50,249 bases of DNA from Myxococcales bacterium (GTDB lineage Bacteria; Myxococcota_A; Polyangia; Polyangiales; Polyangiaceae), in the NCBI GenBank assembly GCA_025359105.1, contig JANYHK010000101.1:1-50249 (forward strand), given 5' to 3'. The position numbers and the translations under genes are program-made. This document shows, in pieces, positions 23,438 through 32,066 of this stretch (its first letter is position 1; each line of letters starts with the position of its first letter). Below the pieces are notes generated by a model. It searched no databases, had not been told where the DNA came from, and saw only the letters and a program-made list of their open reading frames with translations.

Positions 23438-24970
23438 TCAGCTGAGCGCCTCGCGCGCGGCGTCGGCGACGTCGGGATACGGGCACTGCCCCAGCTGCGA
23501 AAGGACACGTTTCACGTCGCCGTTCTCGCGGTGGTGACGCAGCCCGTTGAGCACCGGCCACATGTCCTGCTCGCTCCGCGCCTGGGTCATCAGCTGCCCG
23601 TAGTATGCCGCGGCCTGCTGCGGCGGCATCAGCGCGCTCATTCCGCTGAGCGCGTCCTTACGGACGTCGGGCGACGGGTCTTGTTGCGCCATGTGTTGCG
23701 CGATCGGAAGGAGCTGCGGCAGCCTCTCCATGTTGATGAACTCGAAGGCCAGCGCTCGGCGCACCTCCTCGTCGGGATCGGCCGCGAGGCGCTGCGCGAT
23801 CGCCCACACGCGTGGGAGCGCTGCCGGCGGCTGCGACGAGAGCTGCCGCGCGATGGACGCGCGCACGTTGGCGTCGGGATCTTGCGCGTGCTTCTCGTAC
23901 ACGGCGAGCGTGAGCTCGCCCATCCCGTGGTGGTGCGCGAGCGACAACGCGGAGATGCATTCGGCGCGCACGTCCGCGCTCGGGTCCTGATCGCTGATCG
24001 TCGCGACCCAGTGCATGAGCTGCTGATCGTCGCGGAAGCACGTCAGCGCGCCGACCGCCGCCTTGCGGACCTCGGGCGCCTGGTCCTGCGCGAGCTGCAC
24101 CACGAGCTCGCGCTTGCCGTTGAACTTCTCCGCCGAGTTGAAGCGCAGGTTCGCCGCGACCTTCTCGCGCACGGCGGCGCTGGGGTTCTGCGCGAGCTGC
24201 TGAACGAGCTGGAGCGCCCCCTCTTCGGCGAACTTGGTCGCGGCGATGATCACCTGTTCGAACGTCTCGTCGTCGAGCCCCGGAGCGTTCGCCAGCGCGA
24301 AGAGCGCCTGCAGATGGTGCGGCTGCACGCGATTGTCGACGAGGTTCGCCCACGCTTCGATCGCCTTGCGGCGCACTTCGACCGTCCCCTCGAACATCAG
24401 CCGGCCGACGATCGGCTCGACCTCCATGAGCTCGCCCCCTTCGGAGTAGCACGCGAGGAAAAGATCGTAGAGGGCCCTCTTCAGCTCCTCCTCGTCGCGG
24501 CTCTGCAGGCCGGGAAAGCGCCCAAGCACCTCGGGCAGCGGGAGCCGGCGCGACTTGTCCTTCGATGCCTCGACGACCTTCACGTCGGCCGTCGCGCTCG
24601 GGTCCTTCACCCCGGGAATGTCGGCGGTGGCCACGATCTGGAACGAGACGTTGTGTGCGGTCGGCGGCAGATCGTCCGGGACGGTCACGCGGAAGGTGAA
24701 CTGCTGCTGCGAGCCGGGCGGGATCTGTCCGTTGGCGGCGACGACCTGCTTGGCGACCTCGCGCGCGTCGATCTCGGGCAACGTCTGCCCAGGCTTGCTC
24801 TGTACGCGCACATAGAGGAGGCGCACCGAGAGCTCGGTCAAGCGCAGCGGTTTTTGTCCGCCCTGCAGGCTCACGCGGCCACCGACCACGCTGCCCGGCG
24901 ACGCCGTAGCGTTGTCGAGCGCGAGATCCATCTTCGTTCCGCCACCGAACATCGAATCGAGAAGACCCAT
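23438..24970 (-). CDS. Spo0M-like (arrestin-fold) protein fused to HEAT repeats
   Basis: A 510-residue cytoplasmic protein. Residues 1-135 match the Spo0M/sporulation-control family (MGLLDSMFGGGTKMDLALDN, then LRLTELSVRLLYVRVQ), a beta-sandwich related to arrestins. From about 165 to the end are roughly nine to ten alpha-helical HEAT-like repeats with the recurrent pattern DPSADVRxxAxxAL, typical of protein-interaction scaffolds. Spo0M influences sporulation and cell division in Bacillus; a similar role here is conjecture. The ATG at 24968-24970 has GGAGG 6 nt upstream. It is divergent from a small class III cyclase, sharing a 156-bp promoter region. Confidence 0.87.
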   Translation of the reverse strand: MGLLDSMFGGGTKMDLALDNATASPGSVVGGRVSLQGGQKPLRLTELSVRLLYVRVQSKPGQTLPEIDAREVAKQVVAANGQIPPGSQQQFTFRVTVPDDLPPTAHNVSFQIVATADIPGVKDPSATADVKVVEASKDKSRRLPLPEVLGRFPGLQSRDEEELKRALYDLFLACYSEGGELMEVEPIVGRLMFEGTVEVRRKAIEAWANLVDNRVQPHHLQALFALANAPGLDDETFEQVIIAATKFAEEGALQLVQQLAQNPSAAVREKVAANLRFNSAEKFNGKRELVVQLAQDQAPEVRKAAVGALTCFRDDQQLMHWVATISDQDPSADVRAECISALSLAHHHGMGELTLAVYEKHAQDPDANVRASIARQLSSQPPAALPRVWAIAQRLAADPDEEVRRALAFEFINMERLPQLLPIAQHMAQQDPSPDVRKDALSGMSALMPPQQAAAYYGQLMTQARSEQDMWPVLNGLRHHRENGDVKRVLSQLGQCPYPDVADAAREALS

Positions 24971-25055
24971 GGATGCCTCCAGCGGTTCCTCGTACGCCTT
25001 GCTCGGGACGAACCTTCCCGATAGCCTCCCTCCGACTGCCGGACGTCCCTCGGGA

Positions 25056-25101
25056 CAGGCCGGCGACGCTTCCCGATCCTGCCGGATTCCAGGCCGGCGA
25101 C
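25056..25101. promoter_or_regulatory. 12-bp direct repeats in a divergent promoter region
   Basis: CAGGCCGGCGAC occurs at 25056-25067 and again at 25090-25101, 34 bp apart start to start. That is close to three helical turns. The region separates the Spo0M-HEAT gene (minus) from the cyclase gene (plus), so these could be sites for a shared regulator. Confidence 0.35.
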
Positions 25102-25126
25102 ATACGAACGCACGACGGAGGACAAC

Positions 25127-25666
25127 ATGACGAACATGGAAGGCGGCGCTCGCGCGTCGCAGCAACTGCTCATCGTCTTCGGCGACATCACCCGCTACAC
25201 GTCGAACGCGCGTGGCGAGCCGGACGTCGAGCTCGCCGAGATGATGCACGGGTACTACGAACGCGTCGGCGCGCTGGCCCGCGCGTCGAACGGGCGAATC
25301 GTGAAGTTCATGGGTGACGCGTTCCTCGCCGTGTGGTCGGCGGACGACGCCGGGCGCGGGGTCGCTGCGCTGCCCGCGATCAAGCGAGGAGTCGACGCGT
25401 TCTTCACGGAGCGCCGATGGGACTCACGCCTGGTCGTCAAGGCGCACTTCGGCGCGGTCGTCGCGGGCCCCTTCGGCGACGACGGCCGCTTCGACGTGAT
25501 CGGCAACGACGTGAACATCGCCGCGACGCTGCCCGCACGCACCATCGCGCTCTCGCCCGAGGCGTTCCGCCTGCTGCCGCCGGACGATCGCAAAGCGTGG
25601 AAGAAGCACACGCCGCAGGTCGTCTACATCCAGGCCGACGATCCGCGCCCCGAGCGCCGGTCCTGA
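25127..25666 (+). CDS. Class III adenylate/guanylate cyclase-like domain protein
   Basis: A 179-residue protein consisting only of a cyclase homology domain. Metal-binding Asp20 (VFGDITRYTS) and Asp64 (IVKFMGDAF) are present, as is the base-recognition Lys60. In the transition-state segment GNDVNIAATL the Asn130 is conserved, but the following Arg expected at position 134 (VNxAAR) is Thr. Activity is therefore doubtful or altered; the protein may bind nucleotide without efficient cyclisation. There is no sensor domain. GGAGG lies 5 nt before the ATG. The gene is divergent from Spo0M-HEAT. Confidence 0.88.
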   Translation: MTNMEGGARASQQLLIVFGDITRYTSNARGEPDVELAEMMHGYYERVGALARASNGRIVKFMGDAFLAVWSADDAGRGVAALPAIKRGVDAFFTERRWDSRLVVKAHFGAVVAGPFGDDGRFDVIGNDVNIAATLPARTIALSPEAFRLLPPDDRKAWKKHTPQVVYIQADDPRPERRS

Positions 25667-25700
25667 GGACACCCGGAAACCTGGGGGGCGCGCGCGACGT

Positions 25701-26081
25701 TCACCCTTCGTGGCAGACCGCCTCGAGTCTGTAGCCGTCCAGGTCACGGACGAACGCCGCGTAGTAGCCAGATCCGTACTGGGGGCGCAGACCGGGAGCG
25801 CCCTCGTCGGTCGCGCCCACGTCGATCGCGGCCGCATGAAAAGCATCGACGGCGCTCCGGCTCGGGGCCGTGAGCGCGAGATGCGAGCCGACCCCGGGCG
25901 CCTTCGCGTGCTCACCCGCGGCGAGGATCGCGAACGCTTCGTCCTTCGCCCCCGCGGTCCCGTAGCCGACACCGCGCTCGTTGGAGAAGAGGCGGACGTA
26001 CCCGAGCGGCGCGAGGACGGCGTCGTAGAAGGCGGCCGCGCGGGCGAGATCGGAGACGCCCAGGGAGACATGGTCGAGCAT
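25701..26081 (-). CDS. VOC-family (glyoxalase/bleomycin-resistance fold) protein
   Basis: A 126-residue single-domain VOC protein: MLDHVSLGVSDLARAAAFYDAV forms the first beta-alpha module, and YYAAFVRDLDGYRLEAVCHEG gives the C-terminal metal-ligand strand with a conserved Glu. Such proteins are metal-dependent dioxygenases, glyoxalases or antibiotic-binding proteins; the substrate cannot be predicted. The start is ATG 26079-26081, 8 bp after the stop of the thioredoxin-like gene. It is last in a three-gene minus-strand unit. Confidence 0.92.
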   Translation of the reverse strand: MLDHVSLGVSDLARAAAFYDAVLAPLGYVRLFSNERGVGYGTAGAKDEAFAILAAGEHAKAPGVGSHLALTAPSRSAVDAFHAAAIDVGATDEGAPGLRPQYGSGYYAAFVRDLDGYRLEAVCHEG

Positions 26082-26089
26082 CCTCGCGC

Positions 26090-26845
26090 CTAGATCGCCC
26101 GTCCCAGCGCCTCGTCCACGCTCCTGGGGCTGAAGCCGACCATGACCTTTCCCTTCACGTCGAGCACCGGGATGGATCCGGCGCGCAGGCCGTTCTTCGC
26201 GAGCTTCTGCTGCATCTCGCGGGCCGCGCCCTGATCCGTCTCGACGTTCTTCTCGATGAAGGCGATGCCCTTGCGACGAAGGTATGCCGCCGCGTCGTGG
26301 CAGGCGGAGCACCAGTCGGCGCCGTAGATGATCACGAGCGGGCGTCCGTCGCTCGGCGGATCGGACTGCGTGAGGGGGCTGCCCGGCTGCTGCCGCGGAA
26401 GCGTCGGCGGCGCGTCGCTGGCGGGCGGCGCGGCGCTCGCCAGCGTGGGGCCGTTCTTCTCGCGACGCGTGACGGCGAGCTGATCGAACTCGAGCCGCGT
26501 CATCGCCTTCACGGGGTAGAGGCCCCCCGCGCCGGCGACGCGCAGATCCGCGACGAACACCTTGTCCGCGTGGGTCCCGTCCTCGCGGGTGGGATCGACG
26601 ACGCGCACCGCGTCCCGCCCTTCGAGCGGGACGTCGACCGGGCGCACCTCCACGTGGAAGTCCCCCTTCGCGTCGATCCAGGTGAGGAGCAAACCCTCCG
26701 TGGCGTCGCGCACCTCGACCGTGGTCGCCGGATCGGCCGACGCCCCTCCCCCGTTCTTCTTCGAGCAGCCCGCGAGCGAGAGCATCGAGGCGAGCATCAG
26801 CGCGAGCAAGAGCGCGCGCGCGCTCACAAAAAGCAGGCGGCTCAT
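26090..26845 (-). CDS. Thioredoxin/glutaredoxin-fold lipoprotein
   Basis: A 251-residue predicted lipoprotein (hydrophobic leader ending LSLAGC). An N-terminal domain of about 130 residues has no recognised motif. After a Pro/Ser-rich linker comes a thioredoxin-like domain (from about 165) with the redox pair in YGADWCSACHDA. The segment continuing GIAFIEKNVETD and SIPVLDVKG is glutaredoxin/NrdH-like and contains the cis-Pro. It probably acts in thiol-disulphide exchange in the periplasm or outer envelope. Its ATG overlaps the stop of the ABC-F gene by four bases. Confidence 0.9.
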   Translation of the reverse strand: MSRLLFVSARALLLALMLASMLSLAGCSKKNGGGASADPATTVEVRDATEGLLLTWIDAKGDFHVEVRPVDVPLEGRDAVRVVDPTREDGTHADKVFVADLRVAGAGGLYPVKAMTRLEFDQLAVTRREKNGPTLASAAPPASDAPPTLPRQQPGSPLTQSDPPSDGRPLVIIYGADWCSACHDAAAYLRRKGIAFIEKNVETDQGAAREMQQKLAKNGLRAGSIPVLDVKGKVMVGFSPRSVDEALGRAI

Positions 26846-28773
26846 CCTCTGGTCTCCGAGAGCTTGGTCCACTCCGCCATCATCGCATCCACCCGCTTGG
26901 AGAGAGCTTGCTCCTCGGCGGCCATTTTCGCCACCTTTGCCCAGTCCCCCCCCGGGTCCTCTTTCAGCGTGTCGCGCAGCTCACCGAGCTGCTTTTCCCC
27001 GGCGGCGATGAGCCCCTCGAGCTCCTCCACGCGCCGTTTCCGCTTTTCTCGGTCGCGGGTGGCCTGGCGCTGGGCCTCGTACGACTGCTTCTTCGCGCGC
27101 TCATCATCTCTGGTGACGGACGAGGTCGCCTCTTTCTTCCTGGGCGCGGGCCTGGGCTCCTCTTTTTTGACCGGAGCGAGGTGGGCGGCCACGTAGTCCT
27201 TGAAGCCCCCCGGGTAGATGTCCACGACCCCGTCCCGCACGCTGACGATGCGCGTGGTCACGTTCTCGAGGAAGCGGCGATCGTGGGACACCAGGATGAC
27301 CGTCCCGTCGAAGCCGACGAGGGCCTCCTCCAGGATCTCGGCCGCGGGGATGTCGAGGTGGTTGGTCGGCTCGTCGAGGAAGAGGAGGTTGCGCGGCTCG
27401 AGCAGGAGCTTGGCCAGCGCGAGGCGCGAGCGCTCGCCGCCGGAGAAGCCGGAGACGACGCGCAGCGGATCGTCGCCCCAGAAGCGGAAGCGGGCGAGGT
27501 ACTGGCGCGCGGCCTCGACGGTGAAGTCGCCGCGCACGGTTCGCACGTTGTCGACGGCCGTAAGCGTCGGATCGACCTCGCCCAGGTGCTGGTCGAAGTA
27601 GCCCTCTTGAAGGTTCGTCCCGCGCTTCACCGTGCCCTCGTCCGCCGGGAGACCGCGCCCGGCGAGGAGCTTCAGGAGCGTCGTCTTGCCCGAGCCGTTG
27701 GGCCCGACGACGCCGATGCGCTCGCCGCGGCGCACGAGGATCTCCACGCCGGCGAAGAGAGCCCGGCCGCCGCGCGCCGCGTGCAGCCCCTTGCAGTCGA
27801 GCATGATGTCGCCGGAGCGCGCGGCCGGGGCGAAGCGAAAGCGGATCTTCTCGGCGACCTGCCAGACGTCCTCCGGCTTGTCGACGCGATCGAGCTTGTC
27901 GAGCATCTTGCGCCGGCTCTGCGCCTGCTTCGTCTTCTGGCCGGCGATGTTCTTCCGGATGAAGTCCTCGGTCTTGTCGATGAACGACTGCTGCCGCTCC
28001 ATCAGCGCCCGCTCGCGCGCGAGGTCCTCCTGGCGGAGCACCGCGTAGTCCGAGTATTTTTGGTTGTAGACGCGGAGCCCGCGCGTCCCGAGCTCCATCG
28101 TGGTCGGGCACAGGTTGTCCAAGAACTGGCGGTCGTGCGACACGACGAGAACCGCGCCGCGGTAGCGCACGAGCCACGACTCGAGCCAACCGATCGTGTC
28201 GAGATCGAGGTGGTTCGTCGGCTCGTCGAGGAGGAGCAGCTGCGGCTCTTGCGAGAGCACGACGCCGAGCTGGAGGCGGCCGCGCTCGCCGCCGGAGAGG
28301 GACGCGACGGGCCGCGCGAGGTCGGCGTCGGTGAAACCGAGCTTGTGCGCGAGGATCGCGACCTCCCGCTCGAGCTCGTCGCCGCGCGCGAGGTGGTACT
28401 GGTCGGTCACCGTCGCGAGGTGCTCGAGCGCCCGCGCCTCGCCGCTCCCCGCATTCTCCTGCGCCAGCGTCAGCTCCTCGCGCAGACGAACGACGTCGGC
28501 GAAGCCGGAGAGGAACGCGCCGAGCACGTCCCCCTTCGCGGCGAGCTCGTGCGACTGGCGGTAGTAGCCGAACGTCGTCTCCTTCTTGATGACGCTCATC
28601 CCCCCGTCGGGCTCGATCTCCTTGGCGATGAGGCGGAGGAGCGTGGACTTTCCCGCGCCGTTGGGCGCGACGAGAGCCGCGCGCTCACCTAGCGCGAGCG
28701 TGAAGGTGACGTTCTCGAAGAGGGTGTCGCCGGCGTAGCCGAAGCGAAGATCGGCCACCTGGAGAACGGTCAT
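26842..28773 (-). CDS. ABC-F family ATPase
   Basis: A 643-residue soluble protein with two ABC ATPase domains and no membrane segment. The first has APNGAGKST, LSGGERGRL and LLLLDEPTNHLDL; the second has GPNGSGKTT, FSGGERSRL and LLFLDEPTNHLDI. A charged inter-domain linker (about 235-320) matches the P-site-tRNA-interaction motif region. A C-terminal coiled coil (about 540-635) resembles Uup. ABC-F proteins act on ribosomes to resolve stalls or confer antibiotic protection. ATG 28771-28773 was chosen since MTVLQVADLRF starts the first domain. A hexamer array ends about 35 bp upstream of the start. Confidence 0.95.
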   Translation of the reverse strand: MTVLQVADLRFGYAGDTLFENVTFTLALGERAALVAPNGAGKSTLLRLIAKEIEPDGGMSVIKKETTFGYYRQSHELAAKGDVLGAFLSGFADVVRLREELTLAQENAGSGEARALEHLATVTDQYHLARGDELEREVAILAHKLGFTDADLARPVASLSGGERGRLQLGVVLSQEPQLLLLDEPTNHLDLDTIGWLESWLVRYRGAVLVVSHDRQFLDNLCPTTMELGTRGLRVYNQKYSDYAVLRQEDLARERALMERQQSFIDKTEDFIRKNIAGQKTKQAQSRRKMLDKLDRVDKPEDVWQVAEKIRFRFAPAARSGDIMLDCKGLHAARGGRALFAGVEILVRRGERIGVVGPNGSGKTTLLKLLAGRGLPADEGTVKRGTNLQEGYFDQHLGEVDPTLTAVDNVRTVRGDFTVEAARQYLARFRFWGDDPLRVVSGFSGGERSRLALAKLLLEPRNLLFLDEPTNHLDIPAAEILEEALVGFDGTVILVSHDRRFLENVTTRIVSVRDGVVDIYPGGFKDYVAAHLAPVKKEEPRPAPRKKEATSSVTRDDERAKKQSYEAQRQATRDREKRKRRVEELEGLIAAGEKQLGELRDTLKEDPGGDWAKVAKMAAEEQALSKRVDAMMAEWTKLSETRG

Positions 28774-28807
28774 GGCGGGGGCGGGTCTTAGCACAGACGC
28801 CGCCGTC

Positions 28808-28867
28808 GGAGTCGGAGTCGGAGTCGGAGTCGGAGTCGGAGTCGGAGTCGGAGTCGGAGTCGGGGTC
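28808..28867. repeat. Hexanucleotide tandem array 5 (GGAGTC)n
   Basis: Nine perfect GGAGTC units followed by one GGGGTC. It is the most homogeneous of the five arrays, suggesting recent expansion or homogenisation. It lies 5 nt past the stop of the Stig1-like gene and before the ABC-F gene, both on the minus strand. Confidence 0.95.
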
Positions 28868-28872
28868 GGCGT

Positions 28873-30750
28873 TCAGGGCTGACAGGATCCGTTCACGCAG
28901 TACTGGAACTTCGGGCACGCCTTGCCGCAGCCGCCGCAGTTGGCGGGATCGGTCAGGACATCCACGCACGCGCTCCCGCAAAGGTTCGTCTCGGGGCCGC
29001 ACACGCACGCGCCTGCGCGGCAGACGCCACCTGGCATGCACGGCTTGCCGCAGCCCCCGCAGTTCGTCGGATCGGTGGCGGTGTCCGTGCAGAGGCCGCC
29101 GCACACGGTCTGCCCGGTGTCGCACGCGCACGTTCCGCCGGCGCAGACCTGGTTGCCGGGGCAGGCCTTGCCGCAGGCGCCGCAGTTGCCCGGATCGTTG
29201 AGCGGGTCGACGCAGTTGCCCCCGCACGGGACGAAGCCGGCGCCGCAGATGCACGCGCCGCGGCGGCAGCTCTGGCCCGGACCGCACGCGACGCCGCACG
29301 CGCCGCAGTTCTGCGGATCGCCGTTCAGGTTCACGCACGCGCCGTTGCACGTCGTCTCGCGGCGGCCGCAAGTCGCGGCGCACTGGCCGCGCGCGCATAC
29401 CTGGGCCGCGGCGCAGGCGTTGCCACACGCGCCGCAGTTGTCGTGATCGTTGGCCAGCTCGTGGCAGCTCCCGTTGCAGAAGGTCTCACCGGTCGGGCAC
29501 TTGCACGCGCCGGAGATGCACTGCTGACCCGCGCCGCACGCGCGCCCGCACGCGCCGCAGTTCGCTGGATCGCTCCCCAGGTTCGCGCAGCCGTTCTTGC
29601 ACGCGGCGAGGGCGCCCGTGCACGCGCAGGCGCCGGAGACGCACGGCTCACCGGCGCCACACGCGTTGCCGCACGCGCCGCAGTTCAGCGGATCGCTGTC
29701 GACGTGGACGCACGTGTCCCCGCACCGGGTCGCGCCTGCGGCGCAGGCGCACTTGCCGGTGATGCAGAGCTGCGTAGGGGTGCACCCGGCGCCGCACGCG
29801 CCGCAGTTGAGCGGGTCAGCGGTCGTGTCGACGCACGCGTTGCCGCACGCCGTGAACGGCGGCGTCGTGCAGCTCGCGGCGCAGGCCCCGGACTGACAGA
29901 ACGGCGTCGCGCCGCTGCACGTGACGCCGCACGCGCCGCAGTTGTTCGGATCGGTCGCGGTGGCGATCTCGCAGCCGTTCGTCTGCTTGTTGCCGTCGCA
30001 GTCGGCGAAGCCCGCGACGCACGTCCCGTTGCAGACGCCGCCGGCGCACGTGCGCGTCCCCATGTTGTTCGCCGAGCAGACGATCCCGCAGCCGCCGCAG
30101 TTGTTCGGATCGTTGGCGGTGGCGACGTTGCAGCCGTTCAGCTGCTTCGTGTTGTCGCAGTTGGTCGTACCGGCGGCGCAGGTCCCGTTGCAGGCGCCGC
30201 TCGCGCACGTGCGCACGGGGATGTTGTTGCCGGAGCACACCGTTCCGCACGCGCCGCAGTTGTTCGGATCGCTGCCGATGCCGGCGCAGGCGCCGTTGCA
30301 CGCCTGCTCACTCGGGGGGCACGCGCACTTGCCGGCAGCGCAGGCCTGGCCTTTCGGGCACGCCGCAGCGCAAGCGCCGCAGTTCGCCGCATCCGATTGG
30401 GTGCCGACGCACGACGCGCCGCACTTGGTGAGACCGGGCGCGCACGCCGCCTGGCAGGTGCCGTTCGAGCACACGAGACCGGGGTCGCAGGCGTGACCGC
30501 AGGAGCCGCAGTTGGCCCCGTCGGACTCGGCGTCGACGCACGCGCCGTTGCAGCTGGTCTGGTTGTTCGGACACGTGGACGCGGCAGGCACGCCGCAGAC
30601 CCCGGAGAGGCACGAATAACCGGTCTGGCACTCCGCGTCCGATTTGCACGTCGCGAGCCCTTGCTGCCCACCGCAACTCGAGACGAGCAACGCGGCGACG
30701 ACCACCGCGAAGACGGCGACACGGGAGAGGAAGTGCGAGGTAGGGCGCAT
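28873..30750 (-). CDS. Stig1-like cysteine-rich repeat lipoprotein (13 repeats)
   Basis: A 625-residue predicted lipoprotein (leader ending VSSCGG, Cys26). After an N-terminal module with CKSDAECQTGYSC come thirteen repeats, each about 40 residues, of the type CVDxxxDPxNCGACGxxC with a further Cys cluster. This is the Stig1-like pattern that is abundant in myxobacterial secreted proteins. The protein is over 15% Cys and is presumably disulphide-stabilised on the cell surface. Repeats are also evident at DNA level, so copy-number change is plausible. No catalytic motif. A hexamer array follows its stop. Confidence 0.9.
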   Translation of the reverse strand: MRPTSHFLSRVAVFAVVVAALLVSSCGGQQGLATCKSDAECQTGYSCLSGVCGVPAASTCPNNQTSCNGACVDAESDGANCGSCGHACDPGLVCSNGTCQAACAPGLTKCGASCVGTQSDAANCGACAAACPKGQACAAGKCACPPSEQACNGACAGIGSDPNNCGACGTVCSGNNIPVRTCASGACNGTCAAGTTNCDNTKQLNGCNVATANDPNNCGGCGIVCSANNMGTRTCAGGVCNGTCVAGFADCDGNKQTNGCEIATATDPNNCGACGVTCSGATPFCQSGACAASCTTPPFTACGNACVDTTADPLNCGACGAGCTPTQLCITGKCACAAGATRCGDTCVHVDSDPLNCGACGNACGAGEPCVSGACACTGALAACKNGCANLGSDPANCGACGRACGAGQQCISGACKCPTGETFCNGSCHELANDHDNCGACGNACAAAQVCARGQCAATCGRRETTCNGACVNLNGDPQNCGACGVACGPGQSCRRGACICGAGFVPCGGNCVDPLNDPGNCGACGKACPGNQVCAGGTCACDTGQTVCGGLCTDTATDPTNCGGCGKPCMPGGVCRAGACVCGPETNLCGSACVDVLTDPANCGGCGKACPKFQYCVNGSCQP

Positions 30751-30809
30751 GGGGGCACGTCGATAGTGGACGCAGGCGCGCCAAACGGATCACGCAAACG
30801 CCCCGCGCC

Positions 30810-31988
30810 CTACTGAAAGCGCACCGGGAGCACCATCGTCTGCGCAGTCCACCCGACACCGCCCTCGGCCTTGGCGTACTGCTGCTCGGTGCCCCACCAG
30901 TACTGCGCGTCAGGAACGAGTCCGCTGTCGGGCGCCTTGTTCGTGTTGAAGCCGCCGTCGAAGTCGGCGCTGCCCGTCGTCTTGAGCGGCCCCGCGTACC
31001 ACGGATCGCCGATCGAGGCGCCCGGCCCGTAGAGCGTCAGGCGCGCGCCCGCCGTGCCCGGCGAGACGGTGAACGTGAAGGTGGCGGGCAGCGGAAGCGT
31101 CCCTGCGTCCCCTTGCGGGTCCATCGCCCCGTAGCCGGCGTAGCCGACCTCGGCCGCGCTCACCGTCGTGTCCTGCGACAGGAGAAGCGCCGACGAGATC
31201 GAACGACGGAGCGCGGCGAGCGAGGCGGGGCTCGTGCGTTGCGCGTCGGTCTGCGCGAGGTAGGTCGGGTGGAGGACCTGCACGCGGTAGCTCCCCGTCG
31301 CCGCCACGATGTCGAAGGCGCCGTCGGCGCCGGTGGTGACGCGGTTGACGAAGAAGTGGTGACTCTTGGGCTCCTCGCGATCGAGCTGGACGAGGAAGCC
31401 CGCCACCGGTGCGCCGCCGGTGGTGACGAGTCCCTTGAAGTGGTAGGTCGACGCCGCGGCGGGCTGCGGGGCCGTGAGCTGCGAGCACGGGTTCGGCGCG
31501 TTCTTGTCGAACGTCGGCGACTCGGCGGGGCACGGGACGAACGCCGGGTTGCCGGGGTCGACGGTGAACCGCGCGTAGGTGTCGGGCTTAGCCGCGGCCT
31601 CGTCGCCGGTGACCTTGAAGACGTACGGAAACTGTCCAGGGGGGACCGCGGCGGTACCAGTGAACGTACCGCTTCCGTTGTCGGCCAGCGTCGTGAACGG
31701 CTGCTTCCAGTCGGTCGCCGTGCCGAACGCGCCGTAGACCTCGACCTTGGTCGCGCCCTTCCACGCCGGGGCGTATGCGAAGGTCACGCTCCCGGGCGCC
31801 GCGGTGTCGAGCGGCGCATCTTGCGCAGGCGATCCGTCGGCCGGCGGCGTCGACGTGTCGGACTGGCCGCCGCCGTCGGGCGTCGGCGTCGGGGCGACGT
31901 CGGAGGACGAGCCGGAGCAGGCCGCCACGACGGCGGCGGTAAGGGCGGTGGTACCGAAGAGGACGATGGATAGGGTGCGGGTTCGCAT
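30810..31988 (-). CDS. Lipoprotein with E-set/CBM48-like and carboxypeptidase-regulatory-like domains
   Basis: A 392-residue predicted lipoprotein (leader ending VVAACSG). A Thr/Pro/Asp/Gly-rich linker is followed by a beta-rich domain (about 65-150; VTFAYAPAWKGATKVEVYG, then FPYVFKV) that resembles the E-set/CBM48 glycan-binding fold. Then comes a Ig-like segment (about 185-245; GLVTTGGAPVAGFLVQLD, then DGAFDIVAATGSYRVQVLHP), typical of carboxypeptidase-regulatory-like domains. The rest is unassigned. Probably a surface or periplasmic binding protein. The gene has its own 116-bp upstream region with an inverted repeat. Confidence 0.78.
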   Translation of the reverse strand: MRTRTLSIVLFGTTALTAAVVAACSGSSSDVAPTPTPDGGGQSDTSTPPADGSPAQDAPLDTAAPGSVTFAYAPAWKGATKVEVYGAFGTATDWKQPFTTLADNGSGTFTGTAAVPPGQFPYVFKVTGDEAAAKPDTYARFTVDPGNPAFVPCPAESPTFDKNAPNPCSQLTAPQPAAASTYHFKGLVTTGGAPVAGFLVQLDREEPKSHHFFVNRVTTGADGAFDIVAATGSYRVQVLHPTYLAQTDAQRTSPASLAALRRSISSALLLSQDTTVSAAEVGYAGYGAMDPQGDAGTLPLPATFTFTVSPGTAGARLTLYGPGASIGDPWYAGPLKTTGSADFDGGFNTNKAPDSGLVPDAQYWWGTEQQYAKAEGGVGWTAQTMVLPVRFQ

Positions 31989-32066
31989 GCACGATCACGG
32001 TGCAAGATGCGTGCGGCGCGCGACGCGTGATCGATTGATGCACTTTGCACGCGCCCGCGCGCGCCA

